NCBI GenBank assembly: GCA_043772905.1
Contig: JAYVFS010000193.1
Span: forward strand, 1 to 64,000
Length of the DNA stretch: 64,000 bases
From: JAAFJT01 sp043772905
Lineage (GTDB): Bacteria; Bacteroidota; Bacteroidia; Chitinophagales; Saprospiraceae
Direction: 5' to 3'
Shown here one piece after another: positions 35,314 through 44,314 of this stretch. Positions within the stretch are counted from its first letter, which is position 1. Every line of letters begins with the position of its first letter. Both the position numbers and the translations under genes were made by a program. The notes beneath the pieces were generated by a model, which saw only the letters and a list, made by a program, of their open reading frames with translations, made no database searches and was not told the DNA's origin.

Positions 35314-35404
35314 TTTTTGTCATTCTGAACGCAGTGAAAGAATCTAAATAATTCATTTTCAATAATTTATACAGATTCTTTCACTGCGTTCAGAATGACA
35401 AAAA
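35314..35404. repeat. 32-bp perfect inverted repeat (CATTCTGAACGCAGTG type)
   Basis: Arms 35314-35345 and 35373-35404 are exact reverse complements built on GTCATTCTGAACGCAGTGAA, with a 27-base AT-rich loop. Sequences of this type recur in intergenic DNA of many bacteria. It separates rpmA from a convergent gene. Confidence 0.92.
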
Positions 35405-35405
35405 A

Positions 35406-36140
35406 TCAATTCATAGAGTTCAATTTCTTCTGAACCTCTTCCACCAATTTCTTTTGTTCTTCGATTTTCACCTTAGCTTCTTCTTGATTTTTTAAATTGG
35501 TTTCGATATCTGCTTCTGCTTTCGTAATCCTTTTTTTCCAATTTTCGATGTCATCGTGCAGATTCTGATTGTCTTTTTCAAGATTGCGCTGCTGTTTTTC
35601 GAGTTTTTTCAAGGCATCGTTTTGGTCTTCAAGCTGAATTTTAGTTTGTTCACGCTGAACGGTCAAAGCGAAATCTGTCAAAATCTTTTCTGCTGCCGTA
35701 TATTTGTCCGTATATTCTTTTGACCCCACATAAGCACCGCCGAGGTCAATCCATACACCGAGCGTTGTGGCATCATTACTTTCTGTAAATATTGCGTATA
35801 AATCAACTGTATTAGCGCCGCCGATATTGCTAATCATAGCATTATCTGTGAACCACTCATCTGTTTTACGGTCTCTTTTCGTGTTACCACTAAATTGTTT
35901 AACGTAATCTTTCCACAACTTTTCAGCGAATTTTGCTGAAGTTTTTGGAATGTCAATCGTCAATGAATTTTTACTGCCTTGGCTCATCGGGCGTTCACCT
36001 TCGCGAACGAGCGAAACTGTAGCAGGCGCGGCAACCGAAGTTGTTTCTTCAACACCTTTGGGTGTTATTTGAGCTATGGATACTGAGGGGGCTAAAAAAG
36101 CCACCAAACAAGCGACGGATAAGAAATTTATGGTTTTCAT
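35406..36140 (-). CDS. exported coiled-coil protein of unknown function
   Basis: The 244-residue product has a signal peptide (MKTINFLSVACLVAFLAPSVSIAQ) and a central globular region (about 55-155). The C-terminal coiled coil (about 160-244) is rich in Glu, Lys and Leu (LEKQQRNLEKDNQNLHDDIE). It is probably periplasmic. I do not recognise a family. The dispersed word lies in the signal peptide, encoding LAPSVSIAQ, showing that even export signals accommodate it. Confidence 0.75.
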   Translation of the reverse strand: MKTINFLSVACLVAFLAPSVSIAQITPKGVEETTSVAAPATVSLVREGERPMSQGSKNSLTIDIPKTSAKFAEKLWKDYVKQFSGNTKRDRKTDEWFTDNAMISNIGGANTVDLYAIFTESNDATTLGVWIDLGGAYVGSKEYTDKYTAAEKILTDFALTVQREQTKIQLEDQNDALKKLEKQQRNLEKDNQNLHDDIENWKKRITKAEADIETNLKNQEEAKVKIEEQKKLVEEVQKKLNSMN

Positions 36141-36393
36141 AATAAAGCATTTGATGATTTGAAAATATTGTTATCAAAAAACTGAGTGTAATAAGTCTAT
36201 ATTTGTCCTAAAATACATAAAAAAGCCGTTTATTAACAGTTGTTATGCCTTAGAACGATGAACTTAGCACGACTTTTGGACGTAGCAACATAGAAGATGT
36301 AACAGTTATTTTGTTAAATAATACATTAAAGTTACAAATTTTGTAAAGAATTCTAACCAAAATTACGACACGATTTAAACTGAAAATGGTAAA

Positions 36394-38334
36394 ATGATAG
36401 TATTTAAATTGAGGATACTCATTTGTTTCACTTTTTTAACTACGCTACTTAGGGGGCAGAACCTTGACCGCGCCAATGAATTGTTCAAAAACGGCGGATA
36501 TGCCGAAGCGATACCTATCTATGAAGCCTTCCTTGCTAAAAAGCAAAATAATACTGCCGCTAAAACTAAATTGGCGAATTGCTACCGCATTTTGAGCCGA
36601 CCTGAAAAGGCTGCACCGCTTTTGGCTGATATTGTTGAAGATGACAATGCCCGTCCCGACGATTTTTTACACTATGGCGAAACGCTGATGATGTTGGGGC
36701 AATACGACGAAGCAAAATTCTATTTTAAAAAATATAATAAACTCCAACCAGAAAATGAACGGGGTAAATTGCTGCTCGACAATGTAGATAAGGTAAAAAA
36801 GTTGAAACCAATTTTTAAAGATGTCGAGGTTTATCCATTCTCAAAAAACTCTGATGGCGACGACAATGCGCCTATCATGTACCGCAAAGGCATCGCTTTT
36901 GCCTCCGACCGACACCCTGGTTTTAGTATTTTAAAAGAAAAAAATCCAACAACAGGTCGTGATTACGTTACGGTTTATTATGCTGAGCGCACAGGCGATA
37001 CGTCATTTGCTGAACCACGTGAAATGTCTGGAAAATTGACCGAAATTAACCGAAACACCTCCAATATCTCATTTACTGCCGATGGCAAACGTGCCTATTT
37101 TTGCCGAAATGGCAGCAAACCGGGACGCAACGGCACGTATAATATGCAGATTTTTACGGCGAAAGTTGGCGAGGGCAGCTCGTTTCACAATATAGAAATG
37201 TTGCCTTTTTGTACGGCTGAAAACAACTATGTGTACCCGTCTATTTCACCCGATGGCAAACGCCTTTTTTATACGGCTGAAAGAAGCGACGGTTTTGGTG
37301 GTTTGGACATATATACAGTGACAAAAACAAAGAAAGGGTGGACAAAATCTGAAAATTTAGGCAAAAAGGTCAACACAGCCGCTAACGAAGGTTTTCCCTA
37401 CGCTGCCCCCGACGGTAAACTCTATTTCTGCTCAAAAGGGCATCCGAGTTATGGTGGTTACGATATTTTTGTAACACAACAAGATACGACCGCAGCACAT
37501 GAATGGTTAACACCTGTTAATGTCGGTTCTCCAATCAACAGTCCTTATGATGACATTTCGATTTGTTTTGATAATGATGGTTTGAGTGGGGCTTTTACAT
37601 CTATGCGCGGTGGACGTGGCGACGATATTTTTCTCTTTAAAATGATGGCTGGTTCTATGCCTGACAACAAGATTTTTGCTGTCAATAAGGACACATCAAA
37701 AGCGCAAAAGGAGACGGTTTTGGCTAATAACAGCCCTAAAACAGTTTTTGAAAAGCCTAAAATAGAGAATGATAACGCTGAAACGATGGCAGATACGAAT
37801 AGTAAAAACACGTCATTTGCTCCGAATAAAACTGAGAAAAAAGAAAGTATAAGCACCAGCAAAAAGACAAGTAAATCGAAAAATACGGATACAGAAAAAG
37901 ACGAAGACGAAGGCAAAAAGACTTATTTGGATGCGATGCAAAAATTGCTTGACAATGACAAAATGCGCCCAAACAAGTCTTTCCTCGCTGAAAATATACG
38001 TTACAAAACGCAATCAGAAATGGGTATTCCGCCCGAAATGACTGATGAATTGGACAATTTAGCGGAGTTTTTGAAGAAAAACCGCAAATTAGTCGTCGAA
38101 ATCTGCGTTCATACTGAGGGGGTCATCGAGACCGATAAAATGGCAAAACTCATCTCAACCAAACGTGCTGAGGAGATTGTTGCTTACCTTAAATCGAAAG
38201 GTATCAAAGAAAAACGCCTTGTACCACATGGCTATGGACGCATTCGTCCACTTAAAGATTGTGCGGCAGGTGGCTGCAACCCAGAAGAAGATTTACTCAA
38301 TCGGCGGGTGGAGGTGAAGATAAAGGAATTGTAG
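36394..38334 (+). CDS. OmpA-family protein with TPR and PD40 repeats
   Basis: The 646-residue product has a signal peptide (ICFTFLTTLLRGQ), N-terminal TPR-like helices (about 25-120), PD40/WD40-like beta-propeller blades (YPSISPDGKRLFYTAERS, GFPYAAPDGKLYF) and a low-complexity Ser/Lys linker. The C-terminal OmpA peptidoglycan-binding domain follows (EICVHTEGVIETDKMAKLISTKRAEEIVAYL ... NRRVEVKI). This resembles PorE-type envelope proteins linked to type IX secretion, but it lacks an obvious carboxypeptidase-regulatory domain. The signal peptide holds a one-mismatch dispersed word (36446), and the OmpA domain holds an exact one (38111). Confidence 0.88.
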   Translation: MIVFKLRILICFTFLTTLLRGQNLDRANELFKNGGYAEAIPIYEAFLAKKQNNTAAKTKLANCYRILSRPEKAAPLLADIVEDDNARPDDFLHYGETLMMLGQYDEAKFYFKKYNKLQPENERGKLLLDNVDKVKKLKPIFKDVEVYPFSKNSDGDDNAPIMYRKGIAFASDRHPGFSILKEKNPTTGRDYVTVYYAERTGDTSFAEPREMSGKLTEINRNTSNISFTADGKRAYFCRNGSKPGRNGTYNMQIFTAKVGEGSSFHNIEMLPFCTAENNYVYPSISPDGKRLFYTAERSDGFGGLDIYTVTKTKKGWTKSENLGKKVNTAANEGFPYAAPDGKLYFCSKGHPSYGGYDIFVTQQDTTAAHEWLTPVNVGSPINSPYDDISICFDNDGLSGAFTSMRGGRGDDIFLFKMMAGSMPDNKIFAVNKDTSKAQKETVLANNSPKTVFEKPKIENDNAETMADTNSKNTSFAPNKTEKKESISTSKKTSKSKNTDTEKDEDEGKKTYLDAMQKLLDNDKMRPNKSFLAENIRYKTQSEMGIPPEMTDELDNLAEFLKKNRKLVVEICVHTEGVIETDKMAKLISTKRAEEIVAYLKSKGIKEKRLVPHGYGRIRPLKDCAAGGCNPEEDLLNRRVEVKIKEL

Positions 38335-38354
38335 TTTTAAAAATAAGCAAATAG

Positions 38355-38389
38355 AAAAGGCATGATTCACAATGAGTTATGCCTTTTTT
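38355..38389 (+). terminator. terminator after the OmpA-family gene
   Basis: AAAAGGCAT pairs with ATGCCTTTT across a 15-base loop and runs into T6. Confidence 0.85.
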
Positions 38390-38424
38390 GATTCATCTAA
38401 CAGAGTTATTTAGAAGGTAAAAAC

Positions 38425-38432
38425 TAACTTTG
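38425..38432 (+). promoter_or_regulatory. candidate -7 box for hutI
   Basis: TAACTTTG matches TAnnTTTG, 26 bases before the hutI start codon. Confidence 0.45.
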
Positions 38433-38457
38433 TGGATTAAAATTCAAAAAAGAAACA

Positions 38458-39696
38458 ATGCCTTCTCTTTTAATAAAAAACATCCGCTTCCTCATCGGCA
38501 TACACCCCCTCAGTATATCGAGGCTTCGAGGTGCAGAAATGGCAACTTTACCAACCATTGAAAATGCTTTCCTTCTCATTGACAATCAACGTATTACGCA
38601 ATTTGGTACGATGCTCGATTGCCCTGAACGTGCCGATAAAATCATAGACGCAACTGGAAATATTGTGCTGCCCGCTTGGTGCGACAGTCATACGCATTTG
38701 GTTTTTGCTGCAACCCGAGAAGAGGAATTTGAAATGCGGATTCAAGGCATTCCTTACGAAGAAATTGCTGCTCGTGGCGGCGGTATACTCAATTCGGCGC
38801 GTCGTTTACAAGCGATGTCTGAGGACGAACTGTTTGAACGCAGTCTTTTGCGTCTTGATGAAGCCCGATATTTAGGCACAGGCTGCCTTGAAATCAAAAG
38901 CGGTTATGGCTTAACTGTTGACAGTGAGTTAAAAATGTTGCGGGTTATTCGACGATTGAAAGCCGTTTCTGATGTCGAAATCAAAGCGTCTTTTTTAGGT
39001 GCACATGCTGTTCCTACGGAATATAAGAATAATAGAAACGATTATATCTCATTGATAATCAATGAGATGTTGCCGAAAATTGCCGATGAAGGTTTGGCGG
39101 ACTATATCGATATCTTTTGTGAAAAAATTGCTTTTTCAAGCGGAGAGACCGACCGTATTTTAACCGCTGCTGCGCATTATGGTTTAAGACCTAAAATCCA
39201 TACGAATCAATTCAACTCAATGGGCGGCATCGAAACGGCAGTAAAACACAAGGCTGTTTCCGTTGACCATCTTGAAGTTTTAAATGATGCTGAAATTGCG
39301 ATATTAAAAAATTCAAATACCATTGCAACACTTTTGCCAACCGCACCTTTTTTTCTGAACGATGCGCATACGCCGCCCGCTCGGGAACTCATTGATGCGG
39401 GCGCAACCGTTGCACTGGCTACTGATTTTAATCCTGGCACGACCCCCTCAGTATCCATGCCGTTTGTCGTCAGTTTGGCGTGTATTCGTTTGCGCATGAC
39501 ACCCAATGAAGCGATTAATGCTGCGACACTGAATGGTGCAGCGGCTTTAGAAATGAGCAATGATTTTGGTAGCTTTGCGGTCGGCAAAATGGGCAATTGT
39601 ATCATGACGAAACCTGTGCCTTCGGTGGCATATTTGCCATACTCCTTTGGTACAAATTGGATAGAAAACGTTATTTTGAAAGGGAAAATACAATAA
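38458..39696 (+). CDS. hutI: imidazolonepropionase
   Basis: The 412-residue amidohydrolase opens the imidazolone ring to N-formimino-glutamate in histidine degradation. Metal ligands lie in DSHTHLVFAATREEEF, and further active-site residues in KSGYGLTVDSELKMLR, FLGAHAVP, KIHTNQFNS and ATDFNPGTTPSVSMPF. The last block contains an exact dispersed word exactly at the conserved NPGT-PS segment; a second lies at GIHPLSIS near the N-terminus. No other hut genes are adjacent. The next gene follows after 20 bases and is probably co-transcribed. Confidence 0.95.
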   Translation: MPSLLIKNIRFLIGIHPLSISRLRGAEMATLPTIENAFLLIDNQRITQFGTMLDCPERADKIIDATGNIVLPAWCDSHTHLVFAATREEEFEMRIQGIPYEEIAARGGGILNSARRLQAMSEDELFERSLLRLDEARYLGTGCLEIKSGYGLTVDSELKMLRVIRRLKAVSDVEIKASFLGAHAVPTEYKNNRNDYISLIINEMLPKIADEGLADYIDIFCEKIAFSSGETDRILTAAAHYGLRPKIHTNQFNSMGGIETAVKHKAVSVDHLEVLNDAEIAILKNSNTIATLLPTAPFFLNDAHTPPARELIDAGATVALATDFNPGTTPSVSMPFVVSLACIRLRMTPNEAINAATLNGAAALEMSNDFGSFAVGKMGNCIMTKPVPSVAYLPYSFGTNWIENVILKGKIQ

Positions 39697-39716
39697 AACA
39701 AGTGAAAAAACTAAAA

Positions 39717-40238
39717 ATGGATGAACTCAACCGCCCAACGGTTGAGGATTTTAAAGAATCTGAAAAAACGCCTTTGGTCTTTGTTTTGGACGATGTGCGC
39801 TCTGCTCTCAACGTAGGTTCAGCATTCAGAACGGCTGATGCCTTTGGTTGTGAAGAAGTTGTTTTATGCGGTTTTACAGCACAACCACCGCATCGTGAAA
39901 TTATGAAAACGGCTTTGGGCTCAACAGAATCCGTCGCATGGCGGCATTTTTCTGAGACAAAAGAGGCTTTGGAAGCGCTCCATACTGAGGGGTATATTTT
40001 GGTCGCTGTTGAACAAGCAGAGGCTTCTGTTTTTTTAAATGATATAGATTTAGGGGGGATTTCTGATAAAAAATATGCCCTCATTTTTGGGAATGAAGTA
40101 GAAGGTGTGTCAGAAATCGCTATGGAAATGGCTGATTTTGTTGTCGAAATACCACAATTTGGGACAAAACACTCGTTGAATATTGCCGTTTCAGCAGGCA
40201 TTGTGGCTTGGGAATTTGTAAGACGGTTGCGATGTTAG
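39717..40238 (+). CDS. TrmH/SpoU-family RNA 2'-O-methyltransferase
   Basis: The product is 173 residues from ATG 39717, the first start after the hutI stop that gives a family-like N-terminus. The three SPOUT motifs are present: NVGSAFRTADAFG, ALIFGNEVEGVS and IPQFGTKHSLNIAVSAGI, which form the SAM-binding trefoil knot. It methylates ribose 2'-OH in tRNA or rRNA, but which site cannot be told. A dispersed word encodes HTEGYIL. A long inverted repeat follows the stop. Confidence 0.93.
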   Translation: MDELNRPTVEDFKESEKTPLVFVLDDVRSALNVGSAFRTADAFGCEEVVLCGFTAQPPHREIMKTALGSTESVAWRHFSETKEALEALHTEGYILVAVEQAEASVFLNDIDLGGISDKKYALIFGNEVEGVSEIAMEMADFVVEIPQFGTKHSLNIAVSAGIVAWEFVRRLRC

Positions 40239-40258
40239 TCTCATTTTTTTTGTAAAAT

Positions 40259-40335
40259 ACATAGCCACGTAGAGCACATAATTTATTGATAATCAATTTT
40301 TTACAAAAAAAACTATGTGCTCTATGTGGCTATGT
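40259..40335. repeat. 22-bp inverted repeat between convergent genes
   Basis: Arms 40259-40280 (ACATAGCCACGTAGAGCACA at the left) and 40314-40335 are reverse complements with one mismatch. The loop contains T and A tracts. It could terminate transcription from both sides. Confidence 0.75.
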
Positions 40336-40343
40336 GTTTTATT

Positions 40344-41480
40344 TTATTCTAATTCAAAAAACAACTCCATCGCAATCCTATCCGCCAACAAACGACCTTT
40401 GTCTGTTAAAAAATATTTCTTACCATCTGTCGTAACTGTTTGATTTTGAACAAATTCGACAATTTTTTGATTAAAATATTTTAAAAACTTCTGACCAAAC
40501 CGCTTGCCGATGACTGAGGGGTCACAGCCCCAAAGCGTTCGGAGCGTTGTCATCACATACTCATTGTAGCGTTGTTCAGGCGTGAGGATTTCCTTCGTAA
40601 ATGGCAATTCATTTTTTTGTAATTGCTTGATATAGTTGGGATTATGCGCCACATTCCACTGCCGATTCAGACCATCGAATGAATGTGCCGACGGCCCAAT
40701 GCCGAGATAAGGTACGCCGAGCCAATAGTTAGAATTGTGGCGAGCAAAATGGTCAGGCTGTGCAAAATTGGAAATTTCGTAGTGCAAAAAGCCATTTCGA
40801 CGCATTTGGTCCATCAAAATCTCAAATTGACGGGCTTGATGCTCGTCTGATACTGAGGGGGTCTTTTTGTTTTTGACAAAACTATGCAACGCCGTTCCTT
40901 CTTCCACCGTCAAAGCATAGCATGAAATATGAGGAATACCGTAATCAAAAACCGTTTGCAAATTTGTGAGCCATTGCTCATCACTCGTGGTCGGAGAGCC
41001 ATAAATCAAGTCCACCGTCAAGTTGTCAAAACCAATGTCTTGTGCATATTCGATGCACATTTTGGCTTCAATGGCGTTGTGTGCTCGATTCATCCACCGC
41101 AAGTCTTCTTCTGAAAAAGATTGAATACCGATGCTTAGGCGGTTGATGGGCGTATGTTGTTTCAAGGCTTGAAGATAATCAAGGCTCAAATCGTCAGGAT
41201 TGGCTTCAAGGGTGATTTCTGGATTGTCAACAATTGTAAAATGCGTATTTATTTTTTCAAATAAAATATTTAAATCATTGACAGTCAATACTGAGGGGGT
41301 GCCGCCACCGAAATAAATCGTTTCAATTGTTGCACCATCGAGGTAGTCTTTTTGCAAGTCCAATTCAGTCAAAATAGCGGTGAGCATTTCGTCTTTGAGC
41401 CGTAGCGAAGTCGAAAAATGGAAGTTGCAGTAGTGACACGCCTTTCTGCAAAATGGAATATGGATATACAGTCCCGCCAA
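40344..41480 (-). CDS. hemW: radical SAM heme chaperone HemW
   Basis: The 378-residue product has the radical SAM cluster motif in YIHIPFCRKACHYCNFHF (CxxxCxxC, residues 11-18), then TIYFGGGTPSVL, ITLEANPDDL, RLSIGIQSF and the C-terminal HemN-like domain. HemW inserts heme into respiratory enzymes; it is often misannotated as coproporphyrinogen oxidase, and the lack of a CxxxCxxCxC motif favours HemW. Three dispersed words lie inside it, one of them overlying the conserved GGGTPS motif. Confidence 0.92.
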   Translation of the reverse strand: MAGLYIHIPFCRKACHYCNFHFSTSLRLKDEMLTAILTELDLQKDYLDGATIETIYFGGGTPSVLTVNDLNILFEKINTHFTIVDNPEITLEANPDDLSLDYLQALKQHTPINRLSIGIQSFSEEDLRWMNRAHNAIEAKMCIEYAQDIGFDNLTVDLIYGSPTTSDEQWLTNLQTVFDYGIPHISCYALTVEEGTALHSFVKNKKTPSVSDEHQARQFEILMDQMRRNGFLHYEISNFAQPDHFARHNSNYWLGVPYLGIGPSAHSFDGLNRQWNVAHNPNYIKQLQKNELPFTKEILTPEQRYNEYVMTTLRTLWGCDPSVIGKRFGQKFLKYFNQKIVEFVQNQTVTTDGKKYFLTDKGRLLADRIAMELFFELE

Positions 41481-41556
41481 AGTAAATGTGATTAGGTAGC
41501 TTTTAAAAAAACGTAAAGAACCGCTTTTTTACGCAAATCGCTTAATTTTGGGCGAA

Positions 41557-41568
41557 ATACTGAGGGGG
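41557..41568 (+). repeat. dispersed word copy, intergenic
   Basis: ATACTGAGGGGG in the divergent hemW / hisB region. Confidence 0.9.
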
Positions 41569-41638
41569 TAGCCGAAAGGTTTTTTGCAGATAACTATTTC
41601 ATCACGTAACAGCCATTGATTATTAAATTTTTATAAAA

Positions 41639-42775
41639 ATGAAAAAAGTCCTATTTATTGACCGCGATGGTACACTCATCATCGAACCACCTGTTGATTT
41701 CCAAATTGATTCACTCGAAAAACTCGAATTTTATCCACACGTTTTTAAATATTTGGGTAAAATAGCAGAGGAATTGGATTACGAATTGGTGATCGTTTCC
41801 AATCAAGATGGTTTGGGTACGCCTGCGAATTCGTGGGAAAACTTCTTGCCGCCGCATAATAAGATGCTTAAAGCCTTTGAGAATGAAGGCATTACGTTTG
41901 CCGAGGTGCACCTCGACCCTACTTTTGAGCATGAAAATGCACCTACTCGCAAACCGAGAACGGGTATGTTGACGCAATACCTCACTCCCCCTCTGAGGGC
42001 TGGGGGACTGTATGATTTGGCAAATTCCTTTGTTATTGGCGACCGCATGACGGATATTGTTTTAGCCAAAAACTTAGGCTGCAAAGGCATTTATTTGTCT
42101 GATAATGATTTGAAAATCAAAGAATTAAGCCTTGAAAATGACTGTGCTTTGGTAACTGCACATTGGAAAGATATTTATGAATTTTTAAAACTCAACGACC
42201 GTTCTGCAACCGTTCGTCGCACGACGAAAGAGACGGATATATCCATTTACCTGAATCTCGATGGCACTGGTCAATCGGATATGAAAACAGGTTTGGGCTT
42301 TTTTGACCACATGCTCGACCAATTGGCACGTCATTCGGGTAGCGATTTGACGGTTCATGTCGAAGGCGATTTGCATATTGACGAACACCACACGATTGAA
42401 GACACCGCTTTGGCATTGGGTGAAGCCTATTATATGGCGTTGGGTTCAAAATTGGGCATTGAACGCTACGGGTTTTGTTTGCCGATGGACGACTGTTTGT
42501 GTCAAGTTGCCTTAGATTTTGGTGGTCGCCCCTGGTTGGTTTGGGATGCAGATTTCAAACGTGAAAAAATTGGTGAAATGCCAACGGAAATGTTTTACCA
42601 TTTCTTTAAATCGTTCAGCGATGCTTCGCGTTGCAACCTCAATATCAAAGCAGAAGGAACGAATGAGCATCATAAAATCGAAGCGATTTTCAAAACGTTT
42701 GCAAAAGCCATAAAAATGGCTATTCGTCGTGATGTGAATAATATGCGTTTACCTTCGACGAAAGGCGTTTTGTAG
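41639..42775 (+). CDS. hisB: bifunctional histidinol-phosphatase / imidazoleglycerol-phosphate dehydratase
   Basis: The 378-residue two-domain enzyme catalyses two steps of histidine synthesis. The N-terminal HAD phosphatase has LFIDRDGTLI and VIGDRMTDIVLAKNLG. The C-terminal IGPD domain has the two metal-binding blocks DHMLDQLARHSG ... DEHHTIEDTALALGEA and the later EGTNEHHKIEAIFKTFAKA. Between KPRTGMLTQYL and YDLANSFVIGDR there are about seven extra residues (TPPLRAGGL) encoded by a GC-rich, palindrome-like stretch, which looks like an in-frame insertion. No other his genes are adjacent. Confidence 0.95.
   Translation: MKKVLFIDRDGTLIIEPPVDFQIDSLEKLEFYPHVFKYLGKIAEELDYELVIVSNQDGLGTPANSWENFLPPHNKMLKAFENEGITFAEVHLDPTFEHENAPTRKPRTGMLTQYLTPPLRAGGLYDLANSFVIGDRMTDIVLAKNLGCKGIYLSDNDLKIKELSLENDCALVTAHWKDIYEFLKLNDRSATVRRTTKETDISIYLNLDGTGQSDMKTGLGFFDHMLDQLARHSGSDLTVHVEGDLHIDEHHTIEDTALALGEAYYMALGSKLGIERYGFCLPMDDCLCQVALDFGGRPWLVWDADFKREKIGEMPTEMFYHFFKSFSDASRCNLNIKAEGTNEHHKIEAIFKTFAKAIKMAIRRDVNNMRLPSTKGVL
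41986..42010. repeat. GC-rich palindrome-like insertion within hisB
   Basis: CTCCCCCTCTGAGGGCTGGG followed by GGACT breaks the usual spacing of the HisB phosphatase domain and adds residues PPLRAGG. Its CCCCCTC/GAGGG/GGGGGA arms suggest a small mobile repeat. It differs from the main dispersed word (CTCTGAGGG rather than ACTGAGGGG). Confidence 0.6.
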
Positions 42776-42804
42776 GAGATATTCGTTGGTTTTAGATTTA
42801 ATTT

Positions 42805-42858
42805 ACGCTCTTTGGCAATTTTTGTTTGCTACAAACTTGCCAAAGAGCGTTCTTTTTT
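42805..42858 (+). terminator. hisB terminator
   Basis: A 14-bp perfect stem ACGCTCTTTGGCAA / TTGCCAAAGAGCGT (42805-42818, 42837-42850) is followed by TCTTTTTT. Confidence 0.92.
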
Positions 42859-43203
42859 AAGGGATTTTTGAAATCTTTTTATCAAAATCCAAAGACCTAT
42901 TGTGGGTTTAAAACACCCATAAATCCATTTAATTCAATTTGGTTATTTAGTAATATTCCCTAATATTATTTTATAACAAAAAGTAAATCTACTCTAAGAT
43001 TTGTTGAAAAACAAAAATAGGCATCAAATTGTAGTTAACAGTATATCCGAATTATATTTAGAAATCGTAAAGTCTGTTATCTTAAATTTTAAAATTAAGT
43101 TAAAAAACGAATTTTATTCGGCATATCAGTTGCAGAATAGGGTCAGTGTCCTTACATTTGCCCTATCATGTTTAAAACGGCTACGTCATATTATCCTACC
43201 TTA

Positions 43204-43300
43204 ACTTGCGAGCGTCAAATCCGACCGCTGCGACCGAGCCGTATTCCACCACGCCCCCGCGTGTAAAAATACTCTTTCCCCGGCATTAGAAGTTCAAGGA
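43204..43300. other. GC-rich anomalous patch
   Basis: About 95 bases containing CCGACCGCTGCGACCGAGCC and CACCACGCCCCCGCG stand out sharply from AT-rich surroundings. It does not fold as a tRNA that I can see, and no reading frame through it is convincing. It may be a remnant of a foreign element. Confidence 0.45.
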
Positions 43301-43463
43301 GCTTCGCCGTACAAATCTTTCAAGATTTCAAAATATTCGATTTTTAAGATATTAAATGTAGGGGCTTAGTTGCTCGTATATTGCCTATCGAAAAGCCTAT
43401 AAATGTTTGAAATCTTAATCTTTAAAGTCTCAACATTCAGAATCCATTGCAACAGACGTGACC

Positions 43464-43474
43464 TTACTGAGGGG
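43464..43474 (+). repeat. dispersed word copy, intergenic
   Basis: TTACTGAGGGG, 112 bases upstream of the GNAT gene. The next copy is not met until 48383. Confidence 0.9.
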
Positions 43475-43585
43475 TCTCTGTCTCCTACGGGAAAACAATT
43501 AGGCATGGTGTTTTCTGTATTTTTTTGACAAATAATTTTATCATTTCCCATTCATTTTCAAACAATTAAAATCATTTTCGGATAA

Positions 43586-44290
43586 ATGGAATTGACTCAA
43601 AATAGCACTCAACTGGATTTACGCATCGAAATAGGCAACGAATCACACGAAATATATGCTCAAGCTATTTGTGATCTCATCGAAGAATCGGCAAAAGTAC
43701 GTGGCACAGGCATCGCCAAACGTGACCCAAATTATATCAAAAAGAAACTCTCATCAGGTCATGCGGTCATTGCTTTTGACGATTTACGCATGATTGGTTT
43801 CTGTTATGTCGAATCGTGGAGTACGGCACAATACGTTTCAAATTCAGGTCTAATCGTTGACCCTGAATACCGCAAACACGGTTTGGCACGTAAAATCAAA
43901 AGAGCAGCGTTCAACCTTGCGCGTGATTTATATCCTTCTGCAAAGGTTTTCGGCATCACAACAAGTGGTCCTGTGATGAAAATCAATACAGAATTAGGCT
44001 ATATGCCCGTTCCATTCAGCGAATTGACGCAAGACGATCAATTCTGGAAAGGCTGTGCGAGTTGCCCGAATTACGCTATTTTACAAGAAAAACAACGCAA
44101 AATGTGTCTGTGTACGGGTATGCTCGCGCCTTCAAAATTGGAAGAAATTGAGCGCAAAATGCGTTTCGATTTGACCAATCAAATCGTGATTGACAATCAA
44201 AAAAACACCAAAACAAACGGTTCTTCTTTTGACAAAGAGGAGGAATATCGGGAGTTTAAACCTGTGCGTTTTGCGACGGATTTTTTCTAA
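43586..44290 (+). CDS. GNAT N-acetyltransferase of the arginine cluster (probable glutamate N-acetyltransferase)
   Basis: The 234-residue product has a GNAT core with GFCYVESW and the acetyl-CoA loop LIVDPEYRKHGLARKIKRAAFNLAR (about residues 90-114). A Cys-rich segment follows (GCASCPNYAILQEKQRKMCLCTG). In many Bacteroidota this gene directly precedes argG, argC and argD and is thought to supply N-acetylglutamate. Here the cluster is split: about 3.8 kb of unrelated genes lies between this gene and argG. The role is inferred from that conserved neighbourhood. Confidence 0.8.
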   Translation: MELTQNSTQLDLRIEIGNESHEIYAQAICDLIEESAKVRGTGIAKRDPNYIKKKLSSGHAVIAFDDLRMIGFCYVESWSTAQYVSNSGLIVDPEYRKHGLARKIKRAAFNLARDLYPSAKVFGITTSGPVMKINTELGYMPVPFSELTQDDQFWKGCASCPNYAILQEKQRKMCLCTGMLAPSKLEEIERKMRFDLTNQIVIDNQKNTKTNGSSFDKEEEYREFKPVRFATDFF

Positions 44291-44314
44291 GTGATTGATT
44301 TTAAAGACTTTAAA

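Larger units (their letters stand above)
42776..43585. other. 810-base intergenic region upstream of the arginine cluster
   Basis: It holds the hisB terminator, then about 300 AT-rich bases, an unusual GC-rich patch (43204-43300) and one dispersed word (43464). Short open frames here (for example 43001-43204) have no protein-like features. Confidence 0.6.

Noticed and set aside
43001..43204. 67-codon open frame in the gap after hisB
   Set aside because: Composition follows the AT-rich spacer and the frame ends in the GC-rich patch. No protein features.
43204..43300. Possible tRNA gene in the GC-rich patch
   Set aside because: The minus strand has a GTGGTGGAATACGG segment that recalls a D-arm, but no matching acceptor 3' strand or T-arm could be found.
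43586..44290. GNAT gene as part of the inserted defence block
   Set aside because: Although word-free, it matches the acetyltransferase that normally begins the Bacteroidota argG-argC-argD cluster, so it is more likely the ancestral neighbour.
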